Assembly: GCF_020164555.1 (NCBI RefSeq)
Contig: NZ_JAIQZB010000009.1
Coordinates: 1-64,000, forward strand
Reading direction: 5' to 3'
Origin: Salegentibacter lacus
GTDB lineage: Bacteria > Bacteroidota > Bacteroidia > Flavobacteriales > Flavobacteriaceae
DNA length: 64,000 nt
Shown: piece after piece, positions 34,866 to 44,116 of the stretch
How the letters are laid out: each line of letters begins with the position of its first letter
Numbering within the stretch: position 1 is the stretch's first letter
Program-made: the position numbers and the translations under genes
The notes under the pieces: model-generated
The model's database searches: none
The model's input: the letters and a program-made list of their open reading frames with translations, nothing else
Told to the model about the DNA's origin: nothing

Positions 34866-37859
34866 ATGAAAAAACTATATCTGTTAGGTTTTTTCCTGTT
34901 CAGCTTTTTTATAGCAAAGTGCCAGGAAACAACCATAAAAAGTTCGGTTAAAAATGTAGAAGCCAAAGTAGATTCGGTTTTGGCATTAATGACCCTTGAA
35001 GAGAAGGTAGGGCAGCTGGTGCAATATAACGGCAGCTGGGATCTTACAGGACCTGCTTCAGAAATGAACAACAAACAAAAGGAACAAAACCTTAAGGCTG
35101 GGAAAGTAGGCGCGATGCTTAATGTACTTTCGGTAGAAGCTACCAGGGAAGCCCAAAGGATGGTGATGGAAAATTCACGCTTAAAGATTCCTTTAATGTT
35201 TGGGTATGACGTGATACACGGATATACTACAATTTTTCCCGTACCTCTTGCAGAAACAGCTAGCTGGGATCTGGAGGCGATGGAAAGAACGGCAGAAATT
35301 GCTGCTCTGGAATCGGCTGCAAATGGTGTTAACTGGACATTCTCACCTATGATAGATGTCTCCCGCGATGCCCGTTGGGGAAGGATTATGGAAGGATCGG
35401 GCGAAGATCCTTATCTAACTTCAAAAGTAGCGGTTGCTAAAGTAAAAGGTTACCAAAGTGACGATCTTTCAAATCCACAAAGTATAGCCGCAACAGCCAA
35501 GCATTTTGCAGGTTACGGTTTTGGAGAAGCAGGAAGGGATTATAATACGGTGCATATTGGAGAAAATGAACTTCATAATACCATACTTCCGCCGTTTGAG
35601 GCTGCAGCCAAAGCTGGGGTAGCCACTTTCATGAATGCTTTTAATGATCTTGACGGAATCCCGGCAACCGGGCATAAAGTCCTGCAACGGGATATTTTAA
35701 AGAAAAAGTGGGACTGGGACGGATTTGTAGTTTCAGACTGGGGTTCTATCCCAGAAATGATTGCCCATGGAGTGGCAAAAGACAAGAAAGAGGCTGCTAA
35801 AATTGCCCTTAACGCCGGGAGCGATATGGATATGGAAGGTGGAGCCTATGAATCCAGCCTGGTGAGTCTGGTTGAAGAAGGAGAAGTAAGCGAAGATTAT
35901 ATAAATGATGCGGTGCGAAGAGTACTTAGAGTGAAATTCAAATTGGGACTTTTTGATGATCCATATTTATATTCTAATGCAGAACTTTTAGAAGAAATCC
36001 CCTTTGAAGAACATAAAAATGTAGCTCGCGACGTGGCTAAGAAATCTATTGTTCTGTTGAAGAATGAAAAGGAGTTACTTCCAATAAAAGAATCGGTTCA
36101 AAAAATTGCAGTTATTGGGCCGTTGGCCGATGATAAGGATACACCGATTGGAAACTGGAGAGCACAGGGAGAAGCTAATTCAGCAGTTTCTTTGGTGGAA
36201 GGTTTGAAAAATAATATCAGCGAAAATGTTGAGATCACTTATGCGAAAGGAGCAGACCTGGGCATAGGAGAGCGAAGCTTTTTAATGCCTCTTGAAATTA
36301 ATGAAACTGATACCTCTGGTTTTGAAGAAGCAATTAATACTGCTTCAGAAGCAGATTTGGTAATTATGGCGTTAGGTGAAGACGCTTTTCAAACCGGCGA
36401 AGGCAGGAGCCAGGTAAATATTGGTTTGGCAGGAGTTCAGCAGGAATTGCTTGAAGAAATTTATAAAGTGAATCAAAATGTTGTTTTAGTTTTGATAAAC
36501 GGAAGACCTTTGGAAATTACCTGGGCTTCAGAAAATGTTCCCGCTATTGTTGAAGCCTGGCAGTTAGGCTCAGAGAGCGGAAACGCCATAGCCGATGTTT
36601 TACTGGGAGATTATAATCCTTCAGGAAAATTGCCGGTTTCTTTTCCAAGAGCAGTGGGTCAGGAGCCACTGTACTACAATCAAAAAAGTACAGGCAGGCC
36701 ATCCAATCCAATACATGTAACTTATTCAGGGTATACCGATGAAAAGAAGGACGCACTTTATCCTTTTGGTTTCGGACTTAGTTACACCACTTTTGAATAT
36801 GGAGATCTCACACTTTCCGAAGAAGAATTAACTCCTGAAAAGCCAATTGAAGTTAGCTTCAGTCTAAGCAATACAGGGGAAAAAGAAGGCAAGGAGGTTG
36901 TTCAACTATATATTAGAGATCTTGTAGCGAGTACCACTCGCCCGGTTAAAGAACTTAAAGGTTTTGAGGCAGTGACATTAGCTCCAGGGGAAACAAAAAC
37001 AGTGACTTTTGAAATAAACGAACCTATGTTGCGCTTTTATGGCGCCAATAAAACCTGGGAATCTGAATCTGGGGAATTTGAAGTTTTTATAGGCGGAAAT
37101 TCCGGAGACCTTAAGAAAGCCAGCTTTAGTTTAAAGAAAATGGGCCAACAGGCTTCTGCACGGGAATTGATTTGGGAAGAAGATTTTGAAGGTAATTCCT
37201 TGAATATGGATAACTGGAGCTACGAAACCGGTGACGGTTGCCCTGATCTTTGTGGTTGGGGAAACAACGAACGACAGATCTATAGCGAAGATTACGTTGA
37301 AGTGAAAGACGGGAATTTGGTGATTACTGCTGATAAAGTAGGCGATAAATATTACAGCGGAAAAGTAAATACCAAAGATAAATTCGAGTTTCAATACGGA
37401 ACTGTTGAGGTACGCGCTAAATTACCAGATGGCCACGGATTATGGCCGGCGATCTGGATGCTGGGAAACAATGTAAATGAGGTAGGTTGGCCTGCTTCAG
37501 GCGAGATTGATATTATGGAATTTGTAGGAAGACAACCAGATACTATTCATAACGCCTTGCACACGCCCGCAAGTCACGGCGACACCGAAAATATCAAAAC
37601 CACACCGGTAAAAAATGCAACCTCAGGCTTTCACGTTTTTAAAATGAATTGGACTAAAGATGCAATCACTTTTTATATTGATGGAGAAAAGACCTACACC
37701 TTTTCTCCTTCAGAAAAAAATGAAGAAACGTATCCTTACCATCATCCGTTTTACTTCTTGTTGAACCTTGCTGTTGGCGGCAATTTTGGAGGACCTGAAG
37801 TAGATGATTCTATTTTTCCGAAACAGTTTTTAATAGATTATGTAAAGGTTTATAAATAA
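34866..37859 (+). CDS. GH3-GH16 fusion: beta-glucosidase with C-terminal endo-beta-1,3-glucanase domain
   Basis: A secreted two-enzyme protein of 997 residues with signal peptide LLGFFLFSFFIAKCQ. Residues about 30-740 form a full GH3 beta-glucosidase (BglX type) with DGFVVSDWGS carrying nucleophile Asp291, KHFAGYG and a fibronectin III-like end (about 650-720). Residues 768-997 are a complete GH16 domain with GEIDIMEFVG (Glu880, Asp882, Glu885) and LPDGHGLWPAIWMLGN. Both active sites look intact. The pairing would let one chain cut beta-1,3-glucan and trim the products to glucose, probably in the periplasm. GH3 proteins normally end near 750 residues, so the fusion is notable. Confidence 0.92.
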   Translation: MKKLYLLGFFLFSFFIAKCQETTIKSSVKNVEAKVDSVLALMTLEEKVGQLVQYNGSWDLTGPASEMNNKQKEQNLKAGKVGAMLNVLSVEATREAQRMVMENSRLKIPLMFGYDVIHGYTTIFPVPLAETASWDLEAMERTAEIAALESAANGVNWTFSPMIDVSRDARWGRIMEGSGEDPYLTSKVAVAKVKGYQSDDLSNPQSIAATAKHFAGYGFGEAGRDYNTVHIGENELHNTILPPFEAAAKAGVATFMNAFNDLDGIPATGHKVLQRDILKKKWDWDGFVVSDWGSIPEMIAHGVAKDKKEAAKIALNAGSDMDMEGGAYESSLVSLVEEGEVSEDYINDAVRRVLRVKFKLGLFDDPYLYSNAELLEEIPFEEHKNVARDVAKKSIVLLKNEKELLPIKESVQKIAVIGPLADDKDTPIGNWRAQGEANSAVSLVEGLKNNISENVEITYAKGADLGIGERSFLMPLEINETDTSGFEEAINTASEADLVIMALGEDAFQTGEGRSQVNIGLAGVQQELLEEIYKVNQNVVLVLINGRPLEITWASENVPAIVEAWQLGSESGNAIADVLLGDYNPSGKLPVSFPRAVGQEPLYYNQKSTGRPSNPIHVTYSGYTDEKKDALYPFGFGLSYTTFEYGDLTLSEEELTPEKPIEVSFSLSNTGEKEGKEVVQLYIRDLVASTTRPVKELKGFEAVTLAPGETKTVTFEINEPMLRFYGANKTWESESGEFEVFIGGNSGDLKKASFSLKKMGQQASARELIWEEDFEGNSLNMDNWSYETGDGCPDLCGWGNNERQIYSEDYVEVKDGNLVITADKVGDKYYSGKVNTKDKFEFQYGTVEVRAKLPDGHGLWPAIWMLGNNVNEVGWPASGEIDIMEFVGRQPDTIHNALHTPASHGDTENIKTTPVKNATSGFHVFKMNWTKDAITFYIDGEKTYTFSPSEKNEETYPYHHPFYFLLNLAVGGNFGGPEVDDSIFPKQFLIDYVKVYK

Positions 37860-37879
37860 TAATTTTAGCAGCTTAAATT

Positions 37880-37923
37880 TAAAAGGCCGGCATACCACAA
37901 GCGTATGTTGGCCTTTTGTTTTT
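37880..37923 (+). terminator. rho-independent terminator after the GH3-GH16 gene
   Basis: AAAAGGCC..CATAC pairs with GTATG..GGCCTTTT around a short loop, then TTGTTTTT. It ends the glucan operon before the DUF1080 gene. Confidence 0.8.
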
Positions 37924-37996
37924 AAGCTTTATTTTAATGGATTGGCTGAAGATTAATAATTTATGTATATTTTACACATATTTCAAAGCCCAACTT

Positions 37997-39355
37997 ATGA
38001 GAAACCTTTTTATTTTATTGATATCTACATTAATATTTACAAGCTGTGCCGAATCACAGAAAGACGATACTCCCTGGACAAAGTTATTTGATGAAGAAAG
38101 CCTGGATGGCTGGACAAAAAAGGGTGGCGATGCTGAATACCGAGTCGAAAATTCAGCAATAATTGGTACTACGGCCCATAATACCCCAAATACTTTTCTT
38201 ACAACCAATAAAGATTACGAAGATTTTATACTGGAGCTGGATTTTAAAGTCCACCCAAGTATGAATTCTGGCATCCAAATTAGAAGCAATAGTTTTGATG
38301 ATTATATGGATGGCCGAGTACACGGGTACCAGGTTGAGATAGATCCTTCAGACCGTGCCTGGAGTGGTGGTATTTATGATGAAGCACGCCGCGGTTGGTT
38401 AGTTGATTTAGACGGAAATTCTAAAGCTCAAGAAGCTTTTAAGCAAGATGAATGGAATAGTTTCCGCGTGGAAGCCATTGGCGATACCATTAAAACCTGG
38501 TTAAACGGGGTTCCCGCAGCTCACTTAATAGACGATAAAACAGCAGAAGGCTTTATTGCCCTGCAGGTGCATAGTATTGGCGAAGATGCGGAAGAGGGCA
38601 CCGAAGTGATGTGGAAAGACATTAAAATTCTTACCGAAAATTTAGATAAATACAGCACTGAATCTCCCCTGGAGCCTGTGCAAACCAAAAACAGTCTAAC
38701 AGCAGCTGAAGAAGATAATGGCTGGGAATTGCTTTGGGACGGCGAAACAACAGATGGTTGGCGAGGCGCACGTTTAGATGAATTCCCTGAAGAGGGATGG
38801 GAAATAGAAGATGGAATACTTACAGTTTTAGCCAGCGGTGGCGGCGAATCTGAAACCGGGGGTGATATTGTAACTAAAGATCTTTATGGTGATTTTGAAT
38901 TAAAAGTTGATTTTAAAATTACTGAAGGTGCTAATAGCGGCATAAAATATTTTGTGGATACCGATCTAAATAAAGGTCCCGGTTCCTCTATAGGTTTGGA
39001 ATATCAAATTCTGGACGATGAACGCCACCCTGATGCCAAACTGGGCAACCACGAGGGGAGCAGGACAATGGCTTCTTTATACGATCTAATTCAGGCCGAT
39101 CCCGATAAACCGGTAAATCCCGTAGGAGAATGGAATACTGCCCGAATTGTTTCAAAAGGAAATAAAGTAGAACACTGGTTAAATGGTGAAAAAGTGCTTG
39201 AATACGAACGAAAAAGCGACGAGTATCGCAAACTGGTTGCTGAAAGTAAGTATGTAGACTGGCCAAATTTTGGGGAAGCCGAAGAAGGCCATATACTACT
39301 TCAGGATCACGGCAATAAAGTGAGTTTTAAAAATATAAAGATCAAATCGGAATAA
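37997..39355 (+). CDS. lipoprotein with two DUF1080 (3-keto-disaccharide hydrolase) domains
   Basis: A 452-residue lipoprotein; I start it at the ATG at 37997, where the signal begins (LFILLISTLIFTSC), rather than at 37916. Two LamG-like DUF1080 domains follow one another (about 30-215, LFDEESLDGWTKKGGDAEYR; about 240-450, LLWDGETTDGWRGARLDEFP). Both keep the domain-typical NSGIQIRS / NSGIKYFVD and the W-N--R--A/V-GN-I--WLNG pattern. DUF1080 proteins act in cleavage of 3-keto-glycosides. The next gene, 2 bases on, is an oxidoreductase that could supply the 3-keto substrate. Confidence 0.85.
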   Translation: MRNLFILLISTLIFTSCAESQKDDTPWTKLFDEESLDGWTKKGGDAEYRVENSAIIGTTAHNTPNTFLTTNKDYEDFILELDFKVHPSMNSGIQIRSNSFDDYMDGRVHGYQVEIDPSDRAWSGGIYDEARRGWLVDLDGNSKAQEAFKQDEWNSFRVEAIGDTIKTWLNGVPAAHLIDDKTAEGFIALQVHSIGEDAEEGTEVMWKDIKILTENLDKYSTESPLEPVQTKNSLTAAEEDNGWELLWDGETTDGWRGARLDEFPEEGWEIEDGILTVLASGGGESETGGDIVTKDLYGDFELKVDFKITEGANSGIKYFVDTDLNKGPGSSIGLEYQILDDERHPDAKLGNHEGSRTMASLYDLIQADPDKPVNPVGEWNTARIVSKGNKVEHWLNGEKVLEYERKSDEYRKLVAESKYVDWPNFGEAEEGHILLQDHGNKVSFKNIKIKSE

Positions 39356-39357
39356 AG

Positions 39358-40698
39358 ATGAATTCAAGAAGAGATTTTATAAAAAAAACAGCCTTGGGTG
39401 GGACAGCAATCGCGGTTGGAAGTTCAGCAATGGCAATGAGCGCTAAAAGCTACCGTAAAATTATAGGCTCCAACGACAGGATTAACGTAGCGATAGCCGG
39501 TTTGGGAAGAAGGCTGGGTGCCTATTTCGACCCTATTGCGCGCAAGGATTCCAATGTGGAGCTGTTGTATTTATGTGATGTAATGGAAAGCCAGCGTGTA
39601 AATGCGTTAGAGCGTTTTTCTGAACATATAGATTATAAACCAAAATTAGAAAACGATATTCGTAAGGTTTTTGAAGATAAAAAGGTAGATGCTATTATAA
39701 ATGCCACTCCAGATCATTGGCACACCCCTGGTTCTATTATGGCGATAAAATCGGGAAAGCACGTGTATGTTGAAAAACCTTCCAGCCACAATATGTTTGA
39801 AAATGAATTGTTGGTAGAAGCTACTAAAAAATATGGGAAAGTGGTTCAAATGGGAAACCAGCAGCGATCTTCAAATCACACTATTGAAATTATAAAAGAT
39901 ATCCACGAGGGAGCCATTGGCAAAGTTTACAAAGCAGTGGCATTTTATACCAATGGCCGCGGTGAAGTTCCAAATCAGAAAAAAGCTGCGGTTCCGCAGG
40001 GATTAGACTGGGATTTATGGCAGGGACCTGCACCACGTAGAGATTATACTGAGGAAACCTGGGATTATAACTGGCACTGGTATGGTTGGAATTACGGTAC
40101 TGCCGAAGCCGGCAATAATGGAACCCACGAGATGGATATAGCTCGCTGGGCCTTACAGGTTGGCCTACCACTACGCACCGATGTTCAGTCAGCAAAACGA
40201 CATTTTAAGGACGATGGCTGGGAAATGTATGATACTATGGATGCTACTTTTAAGTTTGCAAACGATAAAGTTATTCAATGGGATTCTAAAAGCCGAAATG
40301 CCTACGATACCTACGGAGGCGGCCGGGGAACTATAATTTATGGAACCGATGGTGGTGTTTTCGTAGACCGTGAAAGATATGTATTAACCAATAGAAATGG
40401 TGAAATTATCAAAGAATACAATTCGGAATCTGATGAAGCCGGGACAGCTTTAGGCGGTGGTGGCGATATGTCTACAGCCCATATGATTAACTTTTTTGAC
40501 GGGATACGTGGTACGGCAAAACTCAATGCACCTATAGACGACGCGAACATTAGTATGACGATGGTTCACTACACCAATATTGCCGATCAACTTGGGAGAG
40601 GTTTTGATATAGACGATAGAACCGGAAGAATTTTCGACAGAGAAGCAATGACATTGTGGGGGCGTGAATATGCACCCGGATGGAAACCTGAAATTTAA
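39358..40698 (+). CDS. Gfo/Idh/MocA-family NAD(P)-dependent oxidoreductase, Tat-exported
   Basis: A 446-residue dehydrogenase with twin-arginine signal (NSRRDFIKKTALGGTAIA). The Rossmann motif is AIAGLGRRLG, followed by INATPDHWHTPGSIMAIKSG and the EKP triad motif (VYVEKPSSHN), with QMGNQQRS, DLWQGPAPRRDY and HEMDIARWAL of the secreted Bacteroidota branch. The ATG lies 2 bases after the DUF1080 stop, so the two are co-translated. A role in oxidising C3 of glucosides, coupled to DUF1080 cleavage, fits the context; the substrate is not shown by sequence. Confidence 0.87.
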   Translation: MNSRRDFIKKTALGGTAIAVGSSAMAMSAKSYRKIIGSNDRINVAIAGLGRRLGAYFDPIARKDSNVELLYLCDVMESQRVNALERFSEHIDYKPKLENDIRKVFEDKKVDAIINATPDHWHTPGSIMAIKSGKHVYVEKPSSHNMFENELLVEATKKYGKVVQMGNQQRSSNHTIEIIKDIHEGAIGKVYKAVAFYTNGRGEVPNQKKAAVPQGLDWDLWQGPAPRRDYTEETWDYNWHWYGWNYGTAEAGNNGTHEMDIARWALQVGLPLRTDVQSAKRHFKDDGWEMYDTMDATFKFANDKVIQWDSKSRNAYDTYGGGRGTIIYGTDGGVFVDRERYVLTNRNGEIIKEYNSESDEAGTALGGGGDMSTAHMINFFDGIRGTAKLNAPIDDANISMTMVHYTNIADQLGRGFDIDDRTGRIFDREAMTLWGREYAPGWKPEI

Positions 40699-40819
40699 TC
40701 GCTCTGGCTAATTGTTTTCTTTGAAAATGATTTTTAAACCTACGTATAAAACACCAATTTTACTTTTGAAATTCAATAAAACCTAATTGATATCATAATT
40801 CATAAAAGCTCTTTTTTAA

Positions 40820-40827
40820 TATCTTAG
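40820..40827 (+). promoter_or_regulatory. possible -7 box before the hybrid kinase gene
   Basis: TATCTTAG differs in one base from the Bacteroidota TAnnTTTG box and is followed by CACC as in the stronger promoters of this window. It lies 20 bases before the ATG. No -33 TTG at the usual distance is seen. Confidence 0.35.
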
Positions 40828-40846
40828 CACCTCATAATGCCCCCTT

Positions 40847-42955
40847 ATGGATAATATTAAAATTGAAGAAAATGAAGAGATTAAAAGGCTTCAGACTTTG
40901 CTCTCCTATAACATTCTGGACACTCCCTACGAAAAAGATTTTGATGAACTAGCACAGTTAATTGCCCTAATTTGCGATGTTCCGATTGCTATCATTTCGA
41001 TGATAGATGATAAAAGGCAATGGTTTAAGGCTAAAGTAGGCATCCCTTCCAACGAAACTCCAATTGAAGAAACTTTCTGTCAGTATACCGTAGTACAGGA
41101 CGAGCTTTTAGAAATTTCTGACGCCCTTGCAGATGAACGGGTAAAGAATAATCCGCACGTAACTATAGAAAATGGCATTCGCTTTTATGCCGGGATGCCC
41201 TTAAAAGCCGGGAACGGTTATAACATTGGTACGGTTTGCGTGGTAGATGGTAAACCCGGAAAGCTCAATACCCGGCAAAAACAAGCATTAAAATTACTTA
41301 CTAGTCAGGCGATGCACCTCATAGAGGCCAGGCAAAAAAATAAAAACCTGGGAAAAGAGCTAAATAGTATTCTCGAAAAACGAATTGCACAAACTGAAAA
41401 GAAACTTGAGCTCAAGGAGAGTGAGAATAAATCTTTAATGCAGGCAATTAAAAATTCCAGCGGAGTTGTAGAATTTAGACCAGATGGAACTATAATTTCT
41501 ATAAACCATAATTTTGAAGAAAGTTCGGGTTATACCGAAAGTGAACTTTTAGGTAGCCACCATAAAATACTTTTAACACCTGCAGATTATGAGGTTAATA
41601 ACCAAATTTGGGAATCTCTGGCCCTTGGGAAGCATAAAACTGGTAGGGAAAGAATAATCCATAAGGACGGATCTGAGTTTTACTTGCAGGCCTCCTATAA
41701 TCCCATCCAGGATCTGGAGGGCAATGTGGTAAAAGTTGTAAAGATTTCACAGGATATTACTAAAGAAATTGAAGCTGAAATTTCATTACAAAAGGCCAAA
41801 GAAATGGCCGAAAACCTTAATGAGCAAAAGGATAATTTTATTGCTAATGTAAGTCACGAAATTCGTACTCCTATTCACGCCATATTAGGATTTACCGATC
41901 TTTTACTGGAAAATGAAAATGATTCGCATAAAGTTAATTACCTGAATGCCGTAAAAGTTGCCGGAGATTCGCTGTTGTTTATTGTTAATGATATTTTGGA
42001 TCTTTCTAAAATGGAAGCAGGCTTATTACAAATAGATAAAGACGTTTTCAACGTAAGAGACACAATAAACAGGGTGTTTTCAATATTGCACCTCAAAGCG
42101 CACCAAAAGAAAATTGGTTTTGAACTATATATAGATCCCGATGTTCCTGAATTGTTGAATGGCGATAAGAATCGTCTTTCCCAGGTGCTAATCAATCTTC
42201 TGGGAAATGCTATAAAATTCACTTCATCGGGAAGTGTCAAGCTAGGTGTAAGTAAGCTTAAAGAAACTTCAGACCAGGTTATATTGAATTTTAAAGTTTC
42301 AGATACAGGAATTGGAATTTCCAAAGATAAATTAGATACTGTTTTTCAAAGATTTTCCCAGGCTGAAGAAAATACCTCTCAAAAATATGGGGGCACCGGC
42401 TTGGGGCTTAATATTTCCAAACAGCTTATAGAGAAACAGGAGGGTTATATTGAAGTGAAAAGTGAACCGGGAAAAGGAACAGATTTTATTTTCGGTATTC
42501 CATTTGAAAAAGCAATTGAAATAGCGAGTATTTCAGCAGTAAATTCAGAAGAAATACAGCGAAAATACAGCGGTAAAATCTTAATTTGTGAAGATAGTGA
42601 ACTTAACCAGCGCCTGGTAAGAGCTATTTTGAAGAAACAGGGCCTCGTTGTTGATATTGCTTCAAACGGCGAAAAAGCTATAAGCCTGTTAAAGGAAAAT
42701 ACTTACGACCTTATTTTTATGGATGTGCAAATGCCAATTAAAAATGGCTATGAAACCACCAAAATTATTAGAAAAAAGCTGGAATTAGAAACGCCTATTG
42801 TTGCATTAACGGCTAATTTAATGGCGGCTGAAAGACAAAAATGTCTTGCTGTTGGAATGGACGATTATTTAGGAAAGCCTTTTCACAAAAAGCAATTATT
42901 TGAAAAAGTTGAAAAGTGGGTAAATAGCAAAAAAGAAGTGGAGTTAAAGGATTGA
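40847..42955 (+). CDS. hybrid sensor histidine kinase: GAF-PAS-HisKA-HATPase-REC
   Basis: A cytoplasmic sensor of 702 residues without membrane helices. Its order is GAF (about 22-165, with FCQYTV and FYAGMPLKAG), a coiled linker, PAS/PAC (about 195-310), HisKA with His337 (ANVSHEIRTPIHAILGF), HATPase (NLLGNAIKFT, GIGISKDKL, GGTGLGLNIS) and a receiver domain with phospho-Asp at about 626 (FMDVQMPIKNGYE) and Lys near 678 (LGKPFHKK). It has no HPt or output domain. It stands alone with its own promoter; signal and partner are unknown. Confidence 0.93.
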   Translation: MDNIKIEENEEIKRLQTLLSYNILDTPYEKDFDELAQLIALICDVPIAIISMIDDKRQWFKAKVGIPSNETPIEETFCQYTVVQDELLEISDALADERVKNNPHVTIENGIRFYAGMPLKAGNGYNIGTVCVVDGKPGKLNTRQKQALKLLTSQAMHLIEARQKNKNLGKELNSILEKRIAQTEKKLELKESENKSLMQAIKNSSGVVEFRPDGTIISINHNFEESSGYTESELLGSHHKILLTPADYEVNNQIWESLALGKHKTGRERIIHKDGSEFYLQASYNPIQDLEGNVVKVVKISQDITKEIEAEISLQKAKEMAENLNEQKDNFIANVSHEIRTPIHAILGFTDLLLENENDSHKVNYLNAVKVAGDSLLFIVNDILDLSKMEAGLLQIDKDVFNVRDTINRVFSILHLKAHQKKIGFELYIDPDVPELLNGDKNRLSQVLINLLGNAIKFTSSGSVKLGVSKLKETSDQVILNFKVSDTGIGISKDKLDTVFQRFSQAEENTSQKYGGTGLGLNISKQLIEKQEGYIEVKSEPGKGTDFIFGIPFEKAIEIASISAVNSEEIQRKYSGKILICEDSELNQRLVRAILKKQGLVVDIASNGEKAISLLKENTYDLIFMDVQMPIKNGYETTKIIRKKLELETPIVALTANLMAAERQKCLAVGMDDYLGKPFHKKQLFEKVEKWVNSKKEVELKD

Positions 42956-43162
42956 AGGAAGAACCGCACCAAATTCAATAAAACACCAGGATATAATTTG
43001 GAAACCAGATTTAATTAATAGGTTGTGTTAAAGTATAACAAATTTGTATTATTTTTATATGGTGTTGCCCCCACACAAAACCATCTTACCTGTTTTTACG
43101 TTATATAACCCAAACCAAAGTTTTTGGGAGATAATATTATTGTGGTACATTACGCATCAATT

Positions 43163-43381
43163 ATGAGGGTCAAAGTTAAGCATATAATAGCCTTGGTAGT
43201 TTTTGGACTATTACTATCGAATGCGACCTTATTCGCTGGAGGGGATCAGTACCCACCACCTCCCAATATAGAGGCAAGTTCACCTCCTCCACCTGTAGGT
43301 CTTCCCATAGATTTCGGCATCTCCGCTTTAATAGCTGCCGGTTTAGGTTTAGGAATTTACCATATAAGGAATAGAAAATAA
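43163..43381 (+). CDS. small exported protein with PID-CTERM-type sorting signal
   Basis: A 72-residue protein: N-terminal signal peptide (KHIIALVVFGLLLSNATLFA), a Pro-rich linker (YPPPPNIEASSPPPP), then GLPIDFGISALIAAGLGLG, a hydrophobic helix and a basic IRNRK end. PxID-helix-basic tail is the pattern of the PID-CTERM sorting domain of Bacteroidota. Between the two signals almost nothing remains but the Pro linker, so the gene may be a minimal surface or peptide precursor. I choose the ATG at 43163 because the signal peptide begins there; the frame also has an ATG at 43124. Its stop touches the convergent ribE stop. Confidence 0.7.
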   Translation: MRVKVKHIIALVVFGLLLSNATLFAGGDQYPPPPNIEASSPPPPVGLPIDFGISALIAAGLGLGIYHIRNRK

Positions 43382-43969
43382 CTATTTCATTTCCTGAATT
43401 CGCTTAACGTATTTCCCAATAACATCAAATTCCAGGTTTACCATAGCTCCTTCCGTAAGATTTTTAAATGTGGTATGCTCATAAGTATAAGGGATTATAG
43501 CCACGCTAAATTCGTTTTTCTTAGAATTAACCACGGTAAGACTTACGCCGTTTACCGTTATAGATCCTTTTTCAATGGTGATATTTTGAAGAGTAGGGTC
43601 GTATTCAAAAGTGAATTCCCAGCTGCCGTCTTTTTCAATTATATTTTTACAAACCGCAGTTTGATCTACATGTCCCTGAACGATGTGGCCATCGAGACGA
43701 TCGCCTAATTTCATTCCTCGTTCCAGATTTACCGGGGCACCTTTTTTTAGGTGCTTCAAATTCGTTTTTTCCAGGGTTTCAGCAACGGCGGTAACGGTGT
43801 ATTCATTATCGCTAATAGAAACTACGGTTAAACAAACTCCGCTATGTGCAACGCTCTGGTCTATTTTTAATTCGGGCGTCATCGCTGCTTTTATGCTGAA
43901 ATGCATATTTCCACCTTCAGTCTCAATACGGCCTACTTCTCCTACTTCTTCAATAATTCCGGTAAACAT
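43382..43969 (-). CDS. ribE: riboflavin synthase alpha subunit
   Basis: Dismutation of two 6,7-dimethyl-8-ribityllumazine to riboflavin, in the cytoplasm. Its 195 residues contain the duplicated lumazine-binding domain: MFTGIIEEVGEV with HSGVCLTVV in the first half and HIVQGHVDQTA, GSITVNGVSLTVV in the second. The length is normal. It stands alone, convergent with the small PID-CTERM gene. The short leader has no room for an FMN riboswitch; a palindrome lies just upstream of the start. Confidence 0.95.
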   Translation of the reverse strand: MFTGIIEEVGEVGRIETEGGNMHFSIKAAMTPELKIDQSVAHSGVCLTVVSISDNEYTVTAVAETLEKTNLKHLKKGAPVNLERGMKLGDRLDGHIVQGHVDQTAVCKNIIEKDGSWEFTFEYDPTLQNITIEKGSITVNGVSLTVVNSKKNEFSVAIIPYTYEHTTFKNLTEGAMVNLEFDVIGKYVKRIQEMK

Positions 43970-43984
43970 ATCTTTGGATTATTC

Positions 43985-44001
43985 TTACATTTGTGATGTA
44001 A
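43985..44001. promoter_or_regulatory. inverted repeat upstream of ribE
   Basis: TTACAT-TTGTG-ATGTAA is a perfect 6-bp dyad 16 bases before the ribE ATG, in the ribE/pdxA divergent gap. Its place between promoter and start suits an operator or a 5' mRNA hairpin. No regulator is implied by the neighbours. Confidence 0.35.
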
Positions 44002-44116
44002 AAATAGAAATAAACACGGGAAGTTTAATGAAATAGCTCAGAACAAATCCATATTTTATTTGGATTTAAATTGGTGAAAATCATAGAACAAAAAAAATCC
44101 CGATAAAGATAAGCAG

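Noticed and set aside
37916-37996. Earlier ATG giving 27 extra residues to the DUF1080 lipoprotein
   Set aside because: The lipoprotein signal begins only at 37997 and the upstream part overlaps the end of the GH3-GH16 terminator.
43970-44116. FMN or other riboswitch upstream of ribE or pdxA
   Set aside because: The gap is too short and A+T-rich and lacks any RFN-like conserved blocks.
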